Source of the DNA: Arthrobacter sp. 260
Lineage (GTDB): Bacteria > Actinomycetota > Actinomycetes > Actinomycetales > Micrococcaceae
DNA length: 64,000 nt
Reading direction: 5' to 3'
NCBI RefSeq assembly: GCF_013116745.1
Contig: NZ_JABFOE010000006.1
Coordinates: 157,533 to 221,532, forward strand
Under the pieces are notes generated by a model. That model ran no database searches, was not told where the DNA came from, and saw only the letters and a program-made list of their open reading frames with translations. Made by a program: the position numbers and the translations under genes. This document shows, one piece after another, positions 25,300 through 34,326 of the stretch; positions within the stretch are counted from its first letter, which is position 1, and every line of letters starts with the position of its first letter.

Positions 25300-25345
25300 A
25301 AGTGGTTGCCTCTCCACTGGTCTGCACGTCCAGCACTTTCCTGCC
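25276..25345 (+). repeat. palindromic intergenic repeat, copy A
   Basis: A 70-base element beginning CAGAAAAGTGG and ending GCACTTTCCTGCC. The ends pair (CAGAAAAGTG with CACTTTCCTG, 9 of 10), and an inner AGTGG/CCACT pair adds a second stem. A reverse-oriented copy of identical length lies at 41343-41412; by eye about 46 of 70 positions match without gaps, with the stems most conserved. It looks like a REP/BIME-type element. Confidence 0.7.
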
Positions 25346-25431
25346 ATAGGTGCGGTGCGCCTGCCAGGAGTAGCCACGCGGCGGTGAGGCATGCGGCCCA
25401 CACTAGTGGGACGCACGCCGAAAGGGACCCG

Positions 25432-26100
25432 CTACTCGGCCTTCGCGGCCGTCCGCAGCAATTCGAGCCGCAGTGCGCGGGCCGTTTCCATGTGTTGCCG
25501 GGCGATCTGCCGGGCGTCGTCCGCCCGCTGATCGACGACTGCCTTCACCAGAGCCTCGTGCTCATCGAGAGCATCCTCCCACCGATTGCCCACCGACAGG
25601 GTGGACCGAGGGGTATGGATGAGGTGGGTGGAGAGCCGTTCGAGCAGGTCCTGCAGCACCCGGTTGTGAGATGCGGAGCAGACGGCGGTGTGGAATTCGA
25701 GGTTGCAGCGGATCCGGGTCAGGTCGTCCGGTGAATCAAGTTCGCGATCCCGCTCCACCAGTCCTTCGAGACGCATGATGTCCGAGACTGTGCGGCTGAT
25801 GGCAGCCTGCCCGGCGGCCTCCTGCTCCAGCATGACCCGCAGGTCGTAGATCTGGATGACTTCCTGGGGATCGATTTGGGGCACCTGCAGCCCCCGAGCG
25901 GCGCGCTCCAGCAGCCGCTCGTGCTGCAGCCGGCTGAGCGCTTCGCGAATGGGGGTCCGGGAAACGCCAAACCGCTCCGAGAGCCCCACCTCACGCAGTG
26001 GCGTCCCGGGAGGGTGAATTCCCGCCAGAATCTCGCTACGCAGCACCCGGAAGATTACTCCGCCATCTACGCGTCCCGTCGAATCAGCCAGATCAGACAC
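25432..26100 (-). CDS. GntR-family (FCD) transcriptional regulator
   Basis: A 222-residue regulator. The N-terminal winged helix (FGVSRTPIREALSRLQHE, near 45-62) and the C-terminal all-helical FCD ligand domain (DLRVMLEQEAA, NLEFHTAV, EHEALVKAV, including metal-binding His positions) mark the FadR/FCD subgroup, which commonly senses organic acids. GTG 26100 is taken as start. It lies immediately downstream of a tcuA-type gene. Its probable operator core TTGTATACA occurs upstream of that gene and at the aconitase promoter. Confidence 0.9.
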   Translation of the reverse strand: MSDLADSTGRVDGGVIFRVLRSEILAGIHPPGTPLREVGLSERFGVSRTPIREALSRLQHERLLERAARGLQVPQIDPQEVIQIYDLRVMLEQEAAGQAAISRTVSDIMRLEGLVERDRELDSPDDLTRIRCNLEFHTAVCSASHNRVLQDLLERLSTHLIHTPRSTLSVGNRWEDALDEHEALVKAVVDQRADDARQIARQHMETARALRLELLRTAAKAE

Positions 26101-26145
26101 GTATCGCCAACTCAGACAATTGCTGCTCCTCTAGACGGGCGCCGG

Positions 26146-26167
26146 ACAGTAGGCACCCTACTACTGT
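26146..26167 (-). terminator. hairpin between the tcuA-like and gntR genes
   Basis: ACAGTAG (26146-26152) and CTACTGT (26161-26167) are exact complements around an 8-base loop, just after the tcuA-like stop on the minus strand. It could be a weak terminator or attenuator between the two genes. Confidence 0.4.
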
Positions 26168-26180
26168 AGGTCCGCTTGGG

Positions 26181-27662
26181 CTATGCGAGGTTGCCCGCAC
26201 GCCGACCAAAGACCATTCCGGCCGCCAAGCCTGTCCCGCCGGGGTAGTTTTCACTGAACAGACCGCCGAGCATCTCGCCGCAGACGAACAACCCCGGGAT
26301 GGGTGTGCCGTCGGCGGTTAGCACCCTGCCGTGGGTGTCGGACTTCAGGCCACCGAAGGTGAAGGTGATGCCGCAGGTGACCGCGAAGGCGTAAAAGGGC
26401 CCGTTCTCCAGGGGTGCCGCCCAGTTGCTCTTCGGCGGGTCCACCCGTGCGGCGCGACCGTCGAGCACGTTCGGATCCCAGACGATGTCGCGGTCGATCG
26501 AGTCGTTGAAAGTGGTGACCGTCTCGACCAGCGCTGCCGGCTCCACCCCGATCTTCGCTGCGAGTTCCTCGAGGGTATCGGCTGATTCCACCGAGATCCC
26601 CGGCATATCGTATTCCTCGCTGCGGAGCAGTGGCCGGTGGTCGGCGTCGAACACCTGATAGGCGATGGAGCCGGGCTGCTTGAGGATTTCCCGGCCGTAC
26701 TTGGCGTAGGTGAGGTTGCGGAAATCGGCACCCTCATCGAGGAACCGCTTCCCGTCACGGTTCACGATAATTCCCAAGGGGTACCCGCCACGGGTCAACC
26801 GGTTGGTGAGTTCACGGTTGCTCTCATTCCAGGGGGTGAAGGCGTCCCACTGCACGCTGTGGCAGGTGCTCCAGTCGCCCCCAGGCACCGCTCCGACGTC
26901 GAGCGCTGCCTGCAGGAGGGCGCCGTCGTTGTACGGGGTGCCGCGCACCTTGGCGTTCTCCCAGCCCTCGCCGAGGTGCTTGCGGCGCAGTTCGGGGTTC
27001 GTTTCAAAGCCGCCAGCGGCCAGTACCACCGATTCCGCACGGATCTCGCCGGTGCTGCCATCGGTCAGGCTGTAGGTCACCCCAACGGTTGCGCCATTCT
27101 CGACGATGAGCCCGGTGGTGGTGTGTCCGTAGCGGACGTCGATGCCGAGGGTCTTGGCGACCGCGGTGTGGTCCGCCATCAGCCCTTCGCCGCCGCCGAC
27201 ATTGCCGACGTGAAGACCGCCCCAGAACAGGTAGCTGCCGTCCTCGCGGACGTAAGCCTGGCGTTCGTACATCAGGCGGTATTTCAGGCCGAGGCCGCTG
27301 AGCCAGCGGACCGTGTCCTGACTCTCCGCTACGAGGACTTCGGTGAGCTCGGGATCGTTCTTGCCGTTGGTGACCTTGCGGAGATCCGCGGCGTATTCCT
27401 CGGCCGTGTAGGCAGGCACTTCAGTAACGGCATGCCGGTCATCGGGTTCGATGAAGTCGGAGACGTCGTCCAGGCCACCGTGGATGATGCGGGTGGCACC
27501 GGCTGTGTAGTAGCTGTTTCCCCCGGCGAGATCCTCAGTGCCGCGCTCCAGCAGAATGACCGACCGGCCACGCTGCGCCGCTGCATGCGCCGCCGAGAAT
27601 CCGGCATTGCCGCCACCAATAACGACGACGTCTGTCTGCTGAGCATTCCTGGCTTCGTCCAT
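26181..27662 (-). CDS. FAD-dependent tricarballylate dehydrogenase-like flavoprotein (TcuA-like, copy 1)
   Basis: A 493-residue fumarate-reductase/succinate-dehydrogenase-type flavoprotein. FAD motif VVVIGGGNAGFSAAHAAAQR (near 11-30), GGNSYYTAGATR, and the C-terminal GITFTFGGLKSDTHGRV with GTGLAAGMVFGRRAG are typical of TcuA and FAD_binding_2 proteins. TcuA oxidises tricarballylate to cis-aconitate. ATG 27662 has AGGAGG in front; an upstream in-frame start would lie in a large palindrome. The 512-residue relative at 34323-35861 shares the architecture. Confidence 0.82.
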   Translation of the reverse strand: MDEARNAQQTDVVVIGGGNAGFSAAHAAAQRGRSVILLERGTEDLAGGNSYYTAGATRIIHGGLDDVSDFIEPDDRHAVTEVPAYTAEEYAADLRKVTNGKNDPELTEVLVAESQDTVRWLSGLGLKYRLMYERQAYVREDGSYLFWGGLHVGNVGGGEGLMADHTAVAKTLGIDVRYGHTTTGLIVENGATVGVTYSLTDGSTGEIRAESVVLAAGGFETNPELRRKHLGEGWENAKVRGTPYNDGALLQAALDVGAVPGGDWSTCHSVQWDAFTPWNESNRELTNRLTRGGYPLGIIVNRDGKRFLDEGADFRNLTYAKYGREILKQPGSIAYQVFDADHRPLLRSEEYDMPGISVESADTLEELAAKIGVEPAALVETVTTFNDSIDRDIVWDPNVLDGRAARVDPPKSNWAAPLENGPFYAFAVTCGITFTFGGLKSDTHGRVLTADGTPIPGLFVCGEMLGGLFSENYPGGTGLAAGMVFGRRAGNLA

Positions 27663-27678
27663 GTCCTGCCTCCTAAAG

Positions 27679-27720
27679 AAGTATGTGTATCCCATTGTAT
27701 ACAGTGGGATACACATACTT
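27679..27720. promoter_or_regulatory. 42-base palindrome, probable GntR operator before the tcuA-like gene
   Basis: Left arm AAGTATGTGTATCCCA and right arm TGGGATACACATACTT are exact complements. The centre TTGTATACAG (27695-27704) is palindromic but for one pair. The core TTGTATACA is typical of FadR/FCD-type GntR sites. It lies just before the Shine-Dalgarno of the tcuA-like gene. Confidence 0.75.
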
Positions 27721-27733
27721 CAAGAGCAGACGA

Positions 27734-28132
27734 TCAGCTCTTTGGAGGCTTGACGGCGACTACCGGCACATCGGCATCCATGATGATCCGCTGCGCGGTG
27801 CTGCCCAGGATGAACTTCCCCATCGCGGACCGATGCCGTGTCCCGATCACGATCATCTTCGCTGAATGCTGCTCTGCTGCTTCGAGCACCTCGGCATCCG
27901 CGTCATTGCCGCGCATCGGTCGTTCGATCTCGACTGCCACTCCGGCAGCCGTGGCCCGCGCTTCGAGCGCGGTCAGTTGCTCGTCCGACGCAAGCGCTGG
28001 ATCCGCGAGGGCCGCCCCACGGGACGAGTTCACGATCACCAGTTTGCAGTGATGCGCCACGGCTTCAGCAAGGGCGAAGTCGAAGGCGGCATCAGCCGAC
28101 GGGTTGTGGGCGTGGGCTAGAACAATACTCAT
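27734..28132 (-). CDS. universal stress protein (UspA family)
   Basis: A 132-residue single-domain Usp. The ATP-binding signature is visible as GTRHRSAMGKFILGST (near 97-112) with the G-2x-G-9x-G(S/T) spacing nearly kept, and the N-terminal strand SIVLAHAHNPSADA. Asp near residue 13 fits the adenine site. It lies between aconitase and the palindrome, probably co-transcribed with the former. Possible role in adjusting metabolism to stress, not specific. Confidence 0.88.
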   Translation of the reverse strand: MSIVLAHAHNPSADAAFDFALAEAVAHHCKLVIVNSSRGAALADPALASDEQLTALEARATAAGVAVEIERPMRGNDADAEVLEAAEQHSAKMIVIGTRHRSAMGKFILGSTAQRIIMDADVPVVAVKPPKS

Positions 28133-28165
28133 GGAACGGCCTCTCGGATACGTCGGTGGAGCGGG

Positions 28166-30997
28166 TCAGACGGCGATCTGGCGCAGCACGTACTGCAGGA
28201 TGCCGCCGTTGCGGTAGTACTCGGCTTCGCCCGGGGTGTCGATCCGCAGGACGGCCTCGAAGGTGATCGGCGCGCCGCCACCTTCAGGGGTCGCAGTCAC
28301 GGTGACGGTCTTCGGGGTGGTGCCGTTGTTCAGTTCGGTCACGCCGGATACCGCGAAGGTCTCGGTACCGGTGAGGCCCAGCGACTCGGCGTTTTCACCC
28401 TTCGGGAACTGCAGGGGAAGCACACCCATCCCGATGAGGTTGGAGCGGTGGATCCGCTCGTAGCTCTCGGTGATGACTGCCCGGACACCCAGCAGCGCGG
28501 TGCCCTTGGCGGCCCAGTCACGGGATGAACCGGAACCGTATTCCTTGCCCGCCAGGATCACCAGCGGGGTGCCGGCTGCCTGGTAGTTCATCGCGGCGTC
28601 GTAGACGGCAGCCTGGGGCGCGTCGGTCTGGCTGAAGTCCCTGGTGAAGCCGCCCTCGACGTCCTCGAGGAGCTGGTTGCGGATCCGGATGTTCGCGAAG
28701 GTGCCGCGGATCATCACCTCATGGTTTCCACGACGGGAGCCGAAGGAGTTGAAGTCCTTGCGTTCCACACCGTGCTCCAGCAGGTAACGGCCCGCGGGGG
28801 TGTCGGACTTGAACGAGCCTGCAGGTGAGATGTGGTCGGTGGTGACCGAGTCTCCCAGCTTCAGCAGGACGCGCGCACCCTCGATGTCGGTGACGGGCTC
28901 CGGCTCAGCCTTCATGCCTTCGAAGTACGGAGGCTTCCGCACGTAAGTGGAATTGGGATCCCACTCGAAGGTGTCGCCTGCCGGGGTGGGCAGTGACTGC
29001 CAGCGCTCGTCACCATCGAAGATGGTGTTGTAGCTGGTCTGGAACATCTCCTTGTCGATGGACTCGTCGATGATCTTCTGCACCTCAACCGGGTTCGGCC
29101 AGATGTCCTTGAGGAAGACGTCGTTGCCGTCGTCGTCCTGGCCCAGCGGATCGGACGCGAAGTCGAAGTCCATGGTGCCGGCCAGTGCGTAGGCAACCAC
29201 CAGGGGCGGGGAGGCCAGGTAGTTCATCTTGACGTCAGGGTTGATCCGGCCCTCAAAGTTACGGTTACCGGACAGGACCGCGGTGACCGCGAGGTCGGCG
29301 TCGTGGATGGCCTGGGTGATCTCCTCGTCGAGGGGACCGGAGTTACCGATGCAGGTGGCGCAACCGTAACCGACCACGAAGAAGCCCAGCTTCTCCAGGT
29401 ACGGGATCAGCCCCGACTTCTCGTAGTAGTCGGTGACAACCTTCGAACCCGGGGCGACGGAGGTCTTGACCCAGGCCTTGGAGGCGAGGCCCTTCTCGAC
29501 GGCGTTGCGGGCCAGCACTGCTGCAGCCATCATCACCGACGGGTTGGACGTGTTGGTGCAGGAGGTGATCGAGGCGATGGTGACCGCACCGTGATCGAGT
29601 GTGAAGTTGCGGCCGTCAGCGGTCGTGACCTCCACGGGGCTGGAGTCGCGGTTCGCGTCGGTCTCGGTGACCGTCTCGTGCGGGTGGTCGTCGATCTTGG
29701 TGTCGGCTTCGACTGACGAGGGTGGGTCGGAGGCGGGGAAGGACTCTTCGAGTGCTTCGTCGACCGTCGCGCCCTCCTCTTCGACGGAGCGGTGCACGTA
29801 GTTCTCCAGGTCCTTGCGGAACTGTGGCTTGGCGTTGGTCAGCTCGACGCGGTCCTGCGGACGCTTCGGGCCGGCGATCGAGGAGACAACCGTCGAAAGA
29901 TCCAGTTCCAGGTACTCGGAGAACAGGATTTCCTTGCTCGGATCGTGCCACATGCCCTGCGCCTTGGCGTAGGCCTCGACCAGTGCCAGGTTCTCCTCCG
30001 GGCGGCCAGTGAGCCGCAGGTAGTCCATGGTGACTTCGTCGATGGGGAACATGGCAGCGGTGGAGCCGAATTCGGGGCTCATGTTGCCGATGGTCGCGCG
30101 GTTCGCCAGGGGCACAGCGCTGACGCCTTCGCCGTAAAACTCGACGAACTTGCCGACCACACCGTGCTTACGCAGCTTCTCGGTGATCGTGAGAACGACG
30201 TCGGTCGCGGTGGCGCCGGCAGGGATCTCGCCGGTGAGCTTGAAGCCCACCACGCGGGGGATCAGCATCGAGACGGGCTGGCCCAACATGGCAGCCTCGG
30301 CTTCGATGCCGCCCACGCCCCAGCCCAGGACGCCGAGCCCGTTGACCATGGTGGTGTGGGAGTCGGTGCCGACGCAGGTGTCGGGGTAGGCCTGCAGCAC
30401 GGTGCTGTCGCCGGTGGTGACCTCGCGGGTCATCACGGTGCGGGCCAGGTACTCAAGGTTGACCTGGTGCACGATGCCCATTCCGGGAGGAACCACCAGG
30501 AAGTCATCGAACGCGGTCTGGCCCCAGCGCAGGAACTGGTACCGCTCGCCATTGCGCTGGTACTCAATCTCGATGTTGCGTTCCAGGGCGCCGGCGTTGC
30601 CAGCGAAGTCGATCTGCACCGAGTGGTCAATGACCAGCTCGGCCGGTGCCAGTGGGTTGACCCGCTTGGGGTCGCCACCGAGCTCCACGACTGCCTCACG
30701 CATGGTAGCGAGGTCGACGACGCAGGGCACACCGGTGAAGTCCTGCATGATGACGCGGCCGGGGGTGAACTGGATTTCGGTGTCCGGCTCGGCCTCCGGG
30801 TCCCAGCTGGCCAGGGCGCGGACGTGGTCCGCGGTGATATTGGCACCGTCTTCGGTGCGGAGCAGGTTCTCAAGCAGAACCTTGAGGCTGTAGGGGAGCT
30901 TCTCTGAGCCCTCCACAGCGTCGAGGCGGAAGATCTGATATTCAGCCCCCGCCACCTCGAGTACATCTTTGGAGCCGAACGTGTCGACAGCAGTCAT
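28166..30997 (-). CDS. acnA: aconitate hydratase AcnA
   Basis: A 943-residue aconitase of the AcnA/IRP type, converting citrate, cis-aconitate and isocitrate. [4Fe-4S] ligands: SCTNTSNP (near Cys 480) and CATCIGNSG (near Cys 546-549). The C-terminal swivel domain has [10 protein letters not shown]. An acidic low-complexity linker (residues 415-455) contains [12 protein letters not shown], a motif seen in many actinobacterial proteins. The ATG at 30997 is preceded by AGGGAT. It is divergent from an isocitrate-dehydrogenase-type gene across a stretch with a GntR-type site, so expression probably follows the tricarboxylate pathway. Confidence 0.95.
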   Translation of the reverse strand: MTAVDTFGSKDVLEVAGAEYQIFRLDAVEGSEKLPYSLKVLLENLLRTEDGANITADHVRALASWDPEAEPDTEIQFTPGRVIMQDFTGVPCVVDLATMREAVVELGGDPKRVNPLAPAELVIDHSVQIDFAGNAGALERNIEIEYQRNGERYQFLRWGQTAFDDFLVVPPGMGIVHQVNLEYLARTVMTREVTTGDSTVLQAYPDTCVGTDSHTTMVNGLGVLGWGVGGIEAEAAMLGQPVSMLIPRVVGFKLTGEIPAGATATDVVLTITEKLRKHGVVGKFVEFYGEGVSAVPLANRATIGNMSPEFGSTAAMFPIDEVTMDYLRLTGRPEENLALVEAYAKAQGMWHDPSKEILFSEYLELDLSTVVSSIAGPKRPQDRVELTNAKPQFRKDLENYVHRSVEEEGATVDEALEESFPASDPPSSVEADTKIDDHPHETVTETDANRDSSPVEVTTADGRNFTLDHGAVTIASITSCTNTSNPSVMMAAAVLARNAVEKGLASKAWVKTSVAPGSKVVTDYYEKSGLIPYLEKLGFFVVGYGCATCIGNSGPLDEEITQAIHDADLAVTAVLSGNRNFEGRINPDVKMNYLASPPLVVAYALAGTMDFDFASDPLGQDDDGNDVFLKDIWPNPVEVQKIIDESIDKEMFQTSYNTIFDGDERWQSLPTPAGDTFEWDPNSTYVRKPPYFEGMKAEPEPVTDIEGARVLLKLGDSVTTDHISPAGSFKSDTPAGRYLLEHGVERKDFNSFGSRRGNHEVMIRGTFANIRIRNQLLEDVEGGFTRDFSQTDAPQAAVYDAAMNYQAAGTPLVILAGKEYGSGSSRDWAAKGTALLGVRAVITESYERIHRSNLIGMGVLPLQFPKGENAESLGLTGTETFAVSGVTELNNGTTPKTVTVTATPEGGGAPITFEAVLRIDTPGEAEYYRNGGILQYVLRQIAV

Positions 30998-31061
30998 TGC
31001 AGGTATCCCTTCGCGGATCGAATAAGCCTTTGGCTACATCTTATCTTGGATTGCAAAAATG

Positions 31062-31080
31062 TTGTATACACTCGTACACA
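31062..31080. promoter_or_regulatory. GntR-type site between aconitase and dehydrogenase genes
   Basis: TTGTATACA (31062-31070), the same core as in the palindrome at 27695, followed by TCGTACACA. TGTATAC and GTACACA form an imperfect inverted repeat. It lies in the promoter region shared by acnA and the dehydrogenase gene. Confidence 0.55.
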
Positions 31081-31126
31081 GTCATTGTTGAAACCCTTCC
31101 ACCACCAGCGTAGATGGAGTAGGCGC

Positions 31127-32218
31127 ATGCCGAACATCGAGACCCAACCAATCAGCCCACTTCGCCTGAGCATTATGCCCGGAGACGGGATCGGACCTGA
31201 GCTGGTGGCAAGCGCCGTCGCAGTGATCGAAGCCGCCTGCGCCGCCGATGGCACCGCCGTCGACGTGACCGAAGAACCGGGTGGCGCGGGGGTTTACCGG
31301 GAGACCGGGGAGGCACTGCTCCCGGGCGCGCTGGACCGTTTGCGGCAGGCACACGGTATATTGAAGGGACCGGTGGGCCTGCCCGACGTCCGCAAGCCTG
31401 ACGGCACCGAAGCCGGCCTGCTCGGCGGCCTGCTGAGGATTGGCCTCGACACGTTTGCCAACGTCCGCCCGATCAGGATGCTCCGCGGCGTTGACACTGT
31501 GATGAAGTTTGAGCCCGGACAGATCGACTACACGATCATCCGCGAGAACACCGAGGGCCTGTACCTTTCGCGTGGCGGCGGCGTCAGGAACTACCACGCG
31601 GCATCGGACCAGATGCTGATTACCCGCGCCGGGACCGAACGGATTGTTAAGTTCGCCTTCGAACATGCCCGGACCCGCAACGGTGCCCCGCGTGACGGAG
31701 TGCGGCGTGTGACCTGCGTGGACAAGTCCAATGTGCTGCGCAGCTTCGCGCTGTTCCGTGAGGTCTTCGACGAGGTCGCCGCGTCTTACCCGGACATCGA
31801 GGCCAACCATGTCTACGCCGACGCCGCCGCTCACGCCCTGGTGGTGGAGCCTGATCGCTTCGACGTCCTGGTGATGGAGAACTTCCTGGGCGATATCCTG
31901 AGCGACCTCGGTGCGGGCACCGTCGGCGGACTGGGCATGTGCCCATCCGGCAACATCGGTCACGGCGCCTCCTACTTCGAACCGATCCACGGCAGCGCCC
32001 CCACGATCGCCGGGCGCAACCTGGCCAACCCCACCTCCCAGATTCTCAGCGCCGCCCTGCTCCTGAGGCACAGCGGCCACGACCGTGCAGCAATGCGGAT
32101 CGAGGCGGCTGTCGAGGAATCCTTCGCCGACGGCAGCATCGTAATCCTGCCAGCGGGCGGCCCGGAAAAGGGCACCGAATCGGTGACCGCAGCGGTGCTG
32201 GAGCACCTGCAGCCCTAA
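31127..32218 (+). CDS. isocitrate/isopropylmalate dehydrogenase family protein
   Basis: A 363-residue beta-decarboxylating dehydrogenase. IMPGDGIGPEL (front), GPVGLPDVRKPDGTEAG, IRENTEGLY and the metal-binding FDVLVMENFLGDILSDL with PIHGSAPTIAG are all present. It oxidatively decarboxylates a 2-R-malate-type acid; isocitrate, tartrate, homoisocitrate or isopropylmalate cannot be told apart by eye. GGAG at 31117-31120 supports ATG 31127. Divergent from acnA and convergent with the AbrB-like gene, with a four-base overlap of ends. Confidence 0.88.
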   Translation: MPNIETQPISPLRLSIMPGDGIGPELVASAVAVIEAACAADGTAVDVTEEPGGAGVYRETGEALLPGALDRLRQAHGILKGPVGLPDVRKPDGTEAGLLGGLLRIGLDTFANVRPIRMLRGVDTVMKFEPGQIDYTIIRENTEGLYLSRGGGVRNYHAASDQMLITRAGTERIVKFAFEHARTRNGAPRDGVRRVTCVDKSNVLRSFALFREVFDEVAASYPDIEANHVYADAAAHALVVEPDRFDVLVMENFLGDILSDLGAGTVGGLGMCPSGNIGHGASYFEPIHGSAPTIAGRNLANPTSQILSAALLLRHSGHDRAAMRIEAAVEESFADGSIVILPAGGPEKGTESVTAAVLEHLQP

Positions 32219-32730
32219 CCCGGCAGCGGTGGACGCTTCCAGGTCTGCGCCCATTTGATGAGCAACGGGAGCGTCCACAGGGTGATGAGCAGACGGATCA
32301 CGTGGATGCCGGCCACCAGGGCGCTGTCGGCGTCGAGCACTGAGGCCGCTGCCACCATCTCCCCCACCCCACCGGGGACCATGCCGAGCAACGCCTCGGG
32401 CAACCCCAGTAGACCCAGTGCGCTCATCAGGACGCCAGCGCTGATCCCCGCCGCCACCAGCGTGACGACGACGGCGACAGCCGGCACCAGGTATTTGCGG
32501 ATCTCCCCCAGGAAGCCCGGCATGACCGACGCGCCGATGGCTGTGCCCACCAGGACCTGCGCGGTGAAGCTCAGCGCGAACGGCATCGTGATTGACGCGG
32601 CCATCAGGACGTTGGCGGCGGCCGAGCCGAGCAGCGCCCCGGTGATGGGCCACATGGGGAGCCTGAGGAAATAGCCGAGGGTTGATCCGGCGGCGCCGCT
32701 GGCCAGCAGGATCAGCAGTTGGATGAGCAT
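32215..32730 (-). CDS. AbrB-family membrane protein, second half of a split pair
   Basis: A 171-residue membrane protein with about five spans. It contains one AbrB-duplication repeat: GSTLGYFLRLPMWPITGALL at the front and LGMVPGGVGEMVAAASV, the PGG-E motif, later. Full-length AbrB-family proteins of about 350 residues carry two such repeats. The upstream gene supplies the other, with starts and stops overlapping by one base (TGATG). The family name is historical: these are likely transporters, not DNA-binding AbrB. Confidence 0.8.
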   Translation of the reverse strand: MLIQLLILLASGAAGSTLGYFLRLPMWPITGALLGSAAANVLMAASITMPFALSFTAQVLVGTAIGASVMPGFLGEIRKYLVPAVAVVVTLVAAGISAGVLMSALGLLGLPEALLGMVPGGVGEMVAAASVLDADSALVAGIHVIRLLITLWTLPLLIKWAQTWKRPPLPG

Positions 32731-33323
32731 CAGTGGCCAATCACGAAAATAAGGATCGGCAGAACCACAAGCACCACGACCAGCACCCGGAACAGGTGGA
32801 CGGTGAGCACCACGTGCATGGCAGCACCCTGCTTGGCGGCAGCGACGGAGAGTTCACTGATACCTCCCGGCGCGGCCGCCATCACCGCTGTCAACGGATC
32901 CACCCGGTGCCGGGAAAACAGGTACCGGGCCAGGACCATCGTCAACCCCAGCAGCAGGACCACCGACAGGGTGACGGGCAGGGCAGACACGGCGAGGCTC
33001 TGCAGGGTTTCCAGGCTCAGCCGAGCCCCGGCCATCACCCCGAGGAGCGCCTGCCCGGTCACCCGGACAGGCCCCGGGAGTCCACGGATGCGTTCGACAG
33101 TGCTGGGCCAGCGGGCAGAGCGGGCCACCCGCCTATCGCCCAGCCCGTTCACCACCATGGCCCCCAGCACGGCACCGATCAGGGCGCCTGCCGGGATGTG
33201 CAGCAGCGTCAGGACGGTGGCACCCGTGGATCCGCCGAGCAGCAGCAGCGCCGTATGCCGGGCACCGCCCCAACTCCACCGGCGCCCCCGTGGGGTTCTG
33301 CCCGGCGGCGTTTTAGGACCCAC
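32730..33323 (-). CDS. AbrB-family membrane protein, first half of a split pair
   Basis: A 197-residue membrane protein with a basic N-terminus (residues 1-25) and about five spans. One AbrB repeat: LLHIPAGALIGAVLGAMV at the front and MAAAPGGISELSVAAAKQG later. It ends with a one-base overlap with the second half. GTG 33323 starts inside the D-2-hydroxyacid dehydrogenase gene (11-base overlap). Both halves probably assemble into one transporter-like complex. Confidence 0.8.
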   Translation of the reverse strand: MGPKTPPGRTPRGRRWSWGGARHTALLLLGGSTGATVLTLLHIPAGALIGAVLGAMVVNGLGDRRVARSARWPSTVERIRGLPGPVRVTGQALLGVMAGARLSLETLQSLAVSALPVTLSVVLLLGLTMVLARYLFSRHRVDPLTAVMAAAPGGISELSVAAAKQGAAMHVVLTVHLFRVLVVVLVVLPILIFVIGH

Positions 33324-34326
33324 CTGGAGGTGTCAGGCCCCCCTGGGCGCCGGAGGCGAGGACGACGTCGGCGTCCAGCAGCTCCCTACGGTCGAGAGTG
33401 CCCTCAAGATACTGGCCCAGCTGATCCGCCGCTATGTCGGCAAACTCCGTCAGCACCTCCTCAACGGTCCAGCCGATGTGCGGGGTGAGGACCACATTGG
33501 GCAGTCCGCGCAGCTCCGAATTGGCTGGCAAGGGCTCCTCGGTGAACACGTCGAGCCCTGCCGCCGAGAGCGGCCCGGTTCGCAGCGCCTCGATCAGGGC
33601 TGGTTCGTCGACGATGGCGCCGCGGGCCGTATTAATGAGCACCGACCCCTCTTTCATCAGCGCCAGCTTGCCCGCATCGAGCAGACCGCGGGATGAGTCG
33701 CTGAGTTTCAGGTGGATGCTGACGACGTCGGACTGTGCCAGCAATTCGTCCAGCGGCAACCGGGGTACTCCGTCGGTCGGAGTTGCGGCGGTATCCCGCT
33801 GCCAGGCCACCACGTTCATCCCATAGGCTTCGGCAATACGGGCCACGTTGACGCCGTGGCGGCCGAAGCCGAGCAGACCGAGGGTCCTTCCCTGGAGGGT
33901 GCGTCCCATGAACGGCTGCCATTCGCCGTCGCGCATTGACTGATGTGCGGCGGGAATGCAGCGTAGGGCTGCCACCGCCAGGGCGAACGTGAGTTCCGGG
34001 ACCGCCGCCTTCGGCCCGAACGCGCGGCGGCCCAGCGTGACCGGGATGCCGCGTCCGGCGGCGTGGGCGGCATCGAGGTGGTAGGCGTGCCCACCGGTCT
34101 GCAGGATGAGCTCCAGTGCCGGAAAACGGGTCAGCGTGGCCGCGTCCAGGCGGGTCCGTTCCCGCAGGGCCATGATGACCTGCACACCGGCAAGTTCGTC
34201 GTCGGACAGGGTGTCGAGCGATTCGGCGAGCACCCGCACCTTGGCCATTGACTGCATCCGCTGCAGACCCGGTGACCGGGCCACCAGTCCCTCCCGGTCG
34301 TCGAGGATCAGAACGGACAGACTCAT
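33313..34326 (-). CDS. D-2-hydroxyacid dehydrogenase family protein
   Basis: A 337-residue NAD(P)-dependent D-isomer 2-hydroxyacid dehydrogenase. The dinucleotide site is LLGFGRHGVNVARIAEA (near 148-164), followed by the conserved NTARGAIVDEPAL (Arg near 233) and VVLTPHIGW (catalytic His near 282). The substrate is not readable. It shares a four-base ATGA overlap with the TcuA-like gene, pointing to a 2-hydroxy or 2-keto acid in the tricarboxylate pathway. Confidence 0.88.
   Translation of the reverse strand: MSLSVLILDDREGLVARSPGLQRMQSMAKVRVLAESLDTLSDDELAGVQVIMALRERTRLDAATLTRFPALELILQTGGHAYHLDAAHAAGRGIPVTLGRRAFGPKAAVPELTFALAVAALRCIPAAHQSMRDGEWQPFMGRTLQGRTLGLLGFGRHGVNVARIAEAYGMNVVAWQRDTAATPTDGVPRLPLDELLAQSDVVSIHLKLSDSSRGLLDAGKLALMKEGSVLINTARGAIVDEPALIEALRTGPLSAAGLDVFTEEPLPANSELRGLPNVVLTPHIGWTVEEVLTEFADIAADQLGQYLEGTLDRRELLDADVVLASGAQGGLTPPGGS

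Noticed and set aside
25276..25345. Repeat copy A as an insertion-sequence end or mobile element
   Set aside because: No transposase gene or target duplication nearby; size and palindromic form fit a REP-like element better.
26637..28052. 471-residue plus-strand frame over the tcuA-like and Usp genes
   Set aside because: Runs across two real genes and the palindrome, no recognisable domain.
29792..30907. 371-residue plus-strand frame opposite aconitase
   Set aside because: Repeat-like Val/Gly/His composition typical of antisense frames; aconitase cluster motifs are certain on the minus strand.
31082..32740. 552-residue minus-strand frame opposite the dehydrogenase gene
   Set aside because: No motifs; spans parts of the dehydrogenase and AbrB-like genes in a shadow frame.
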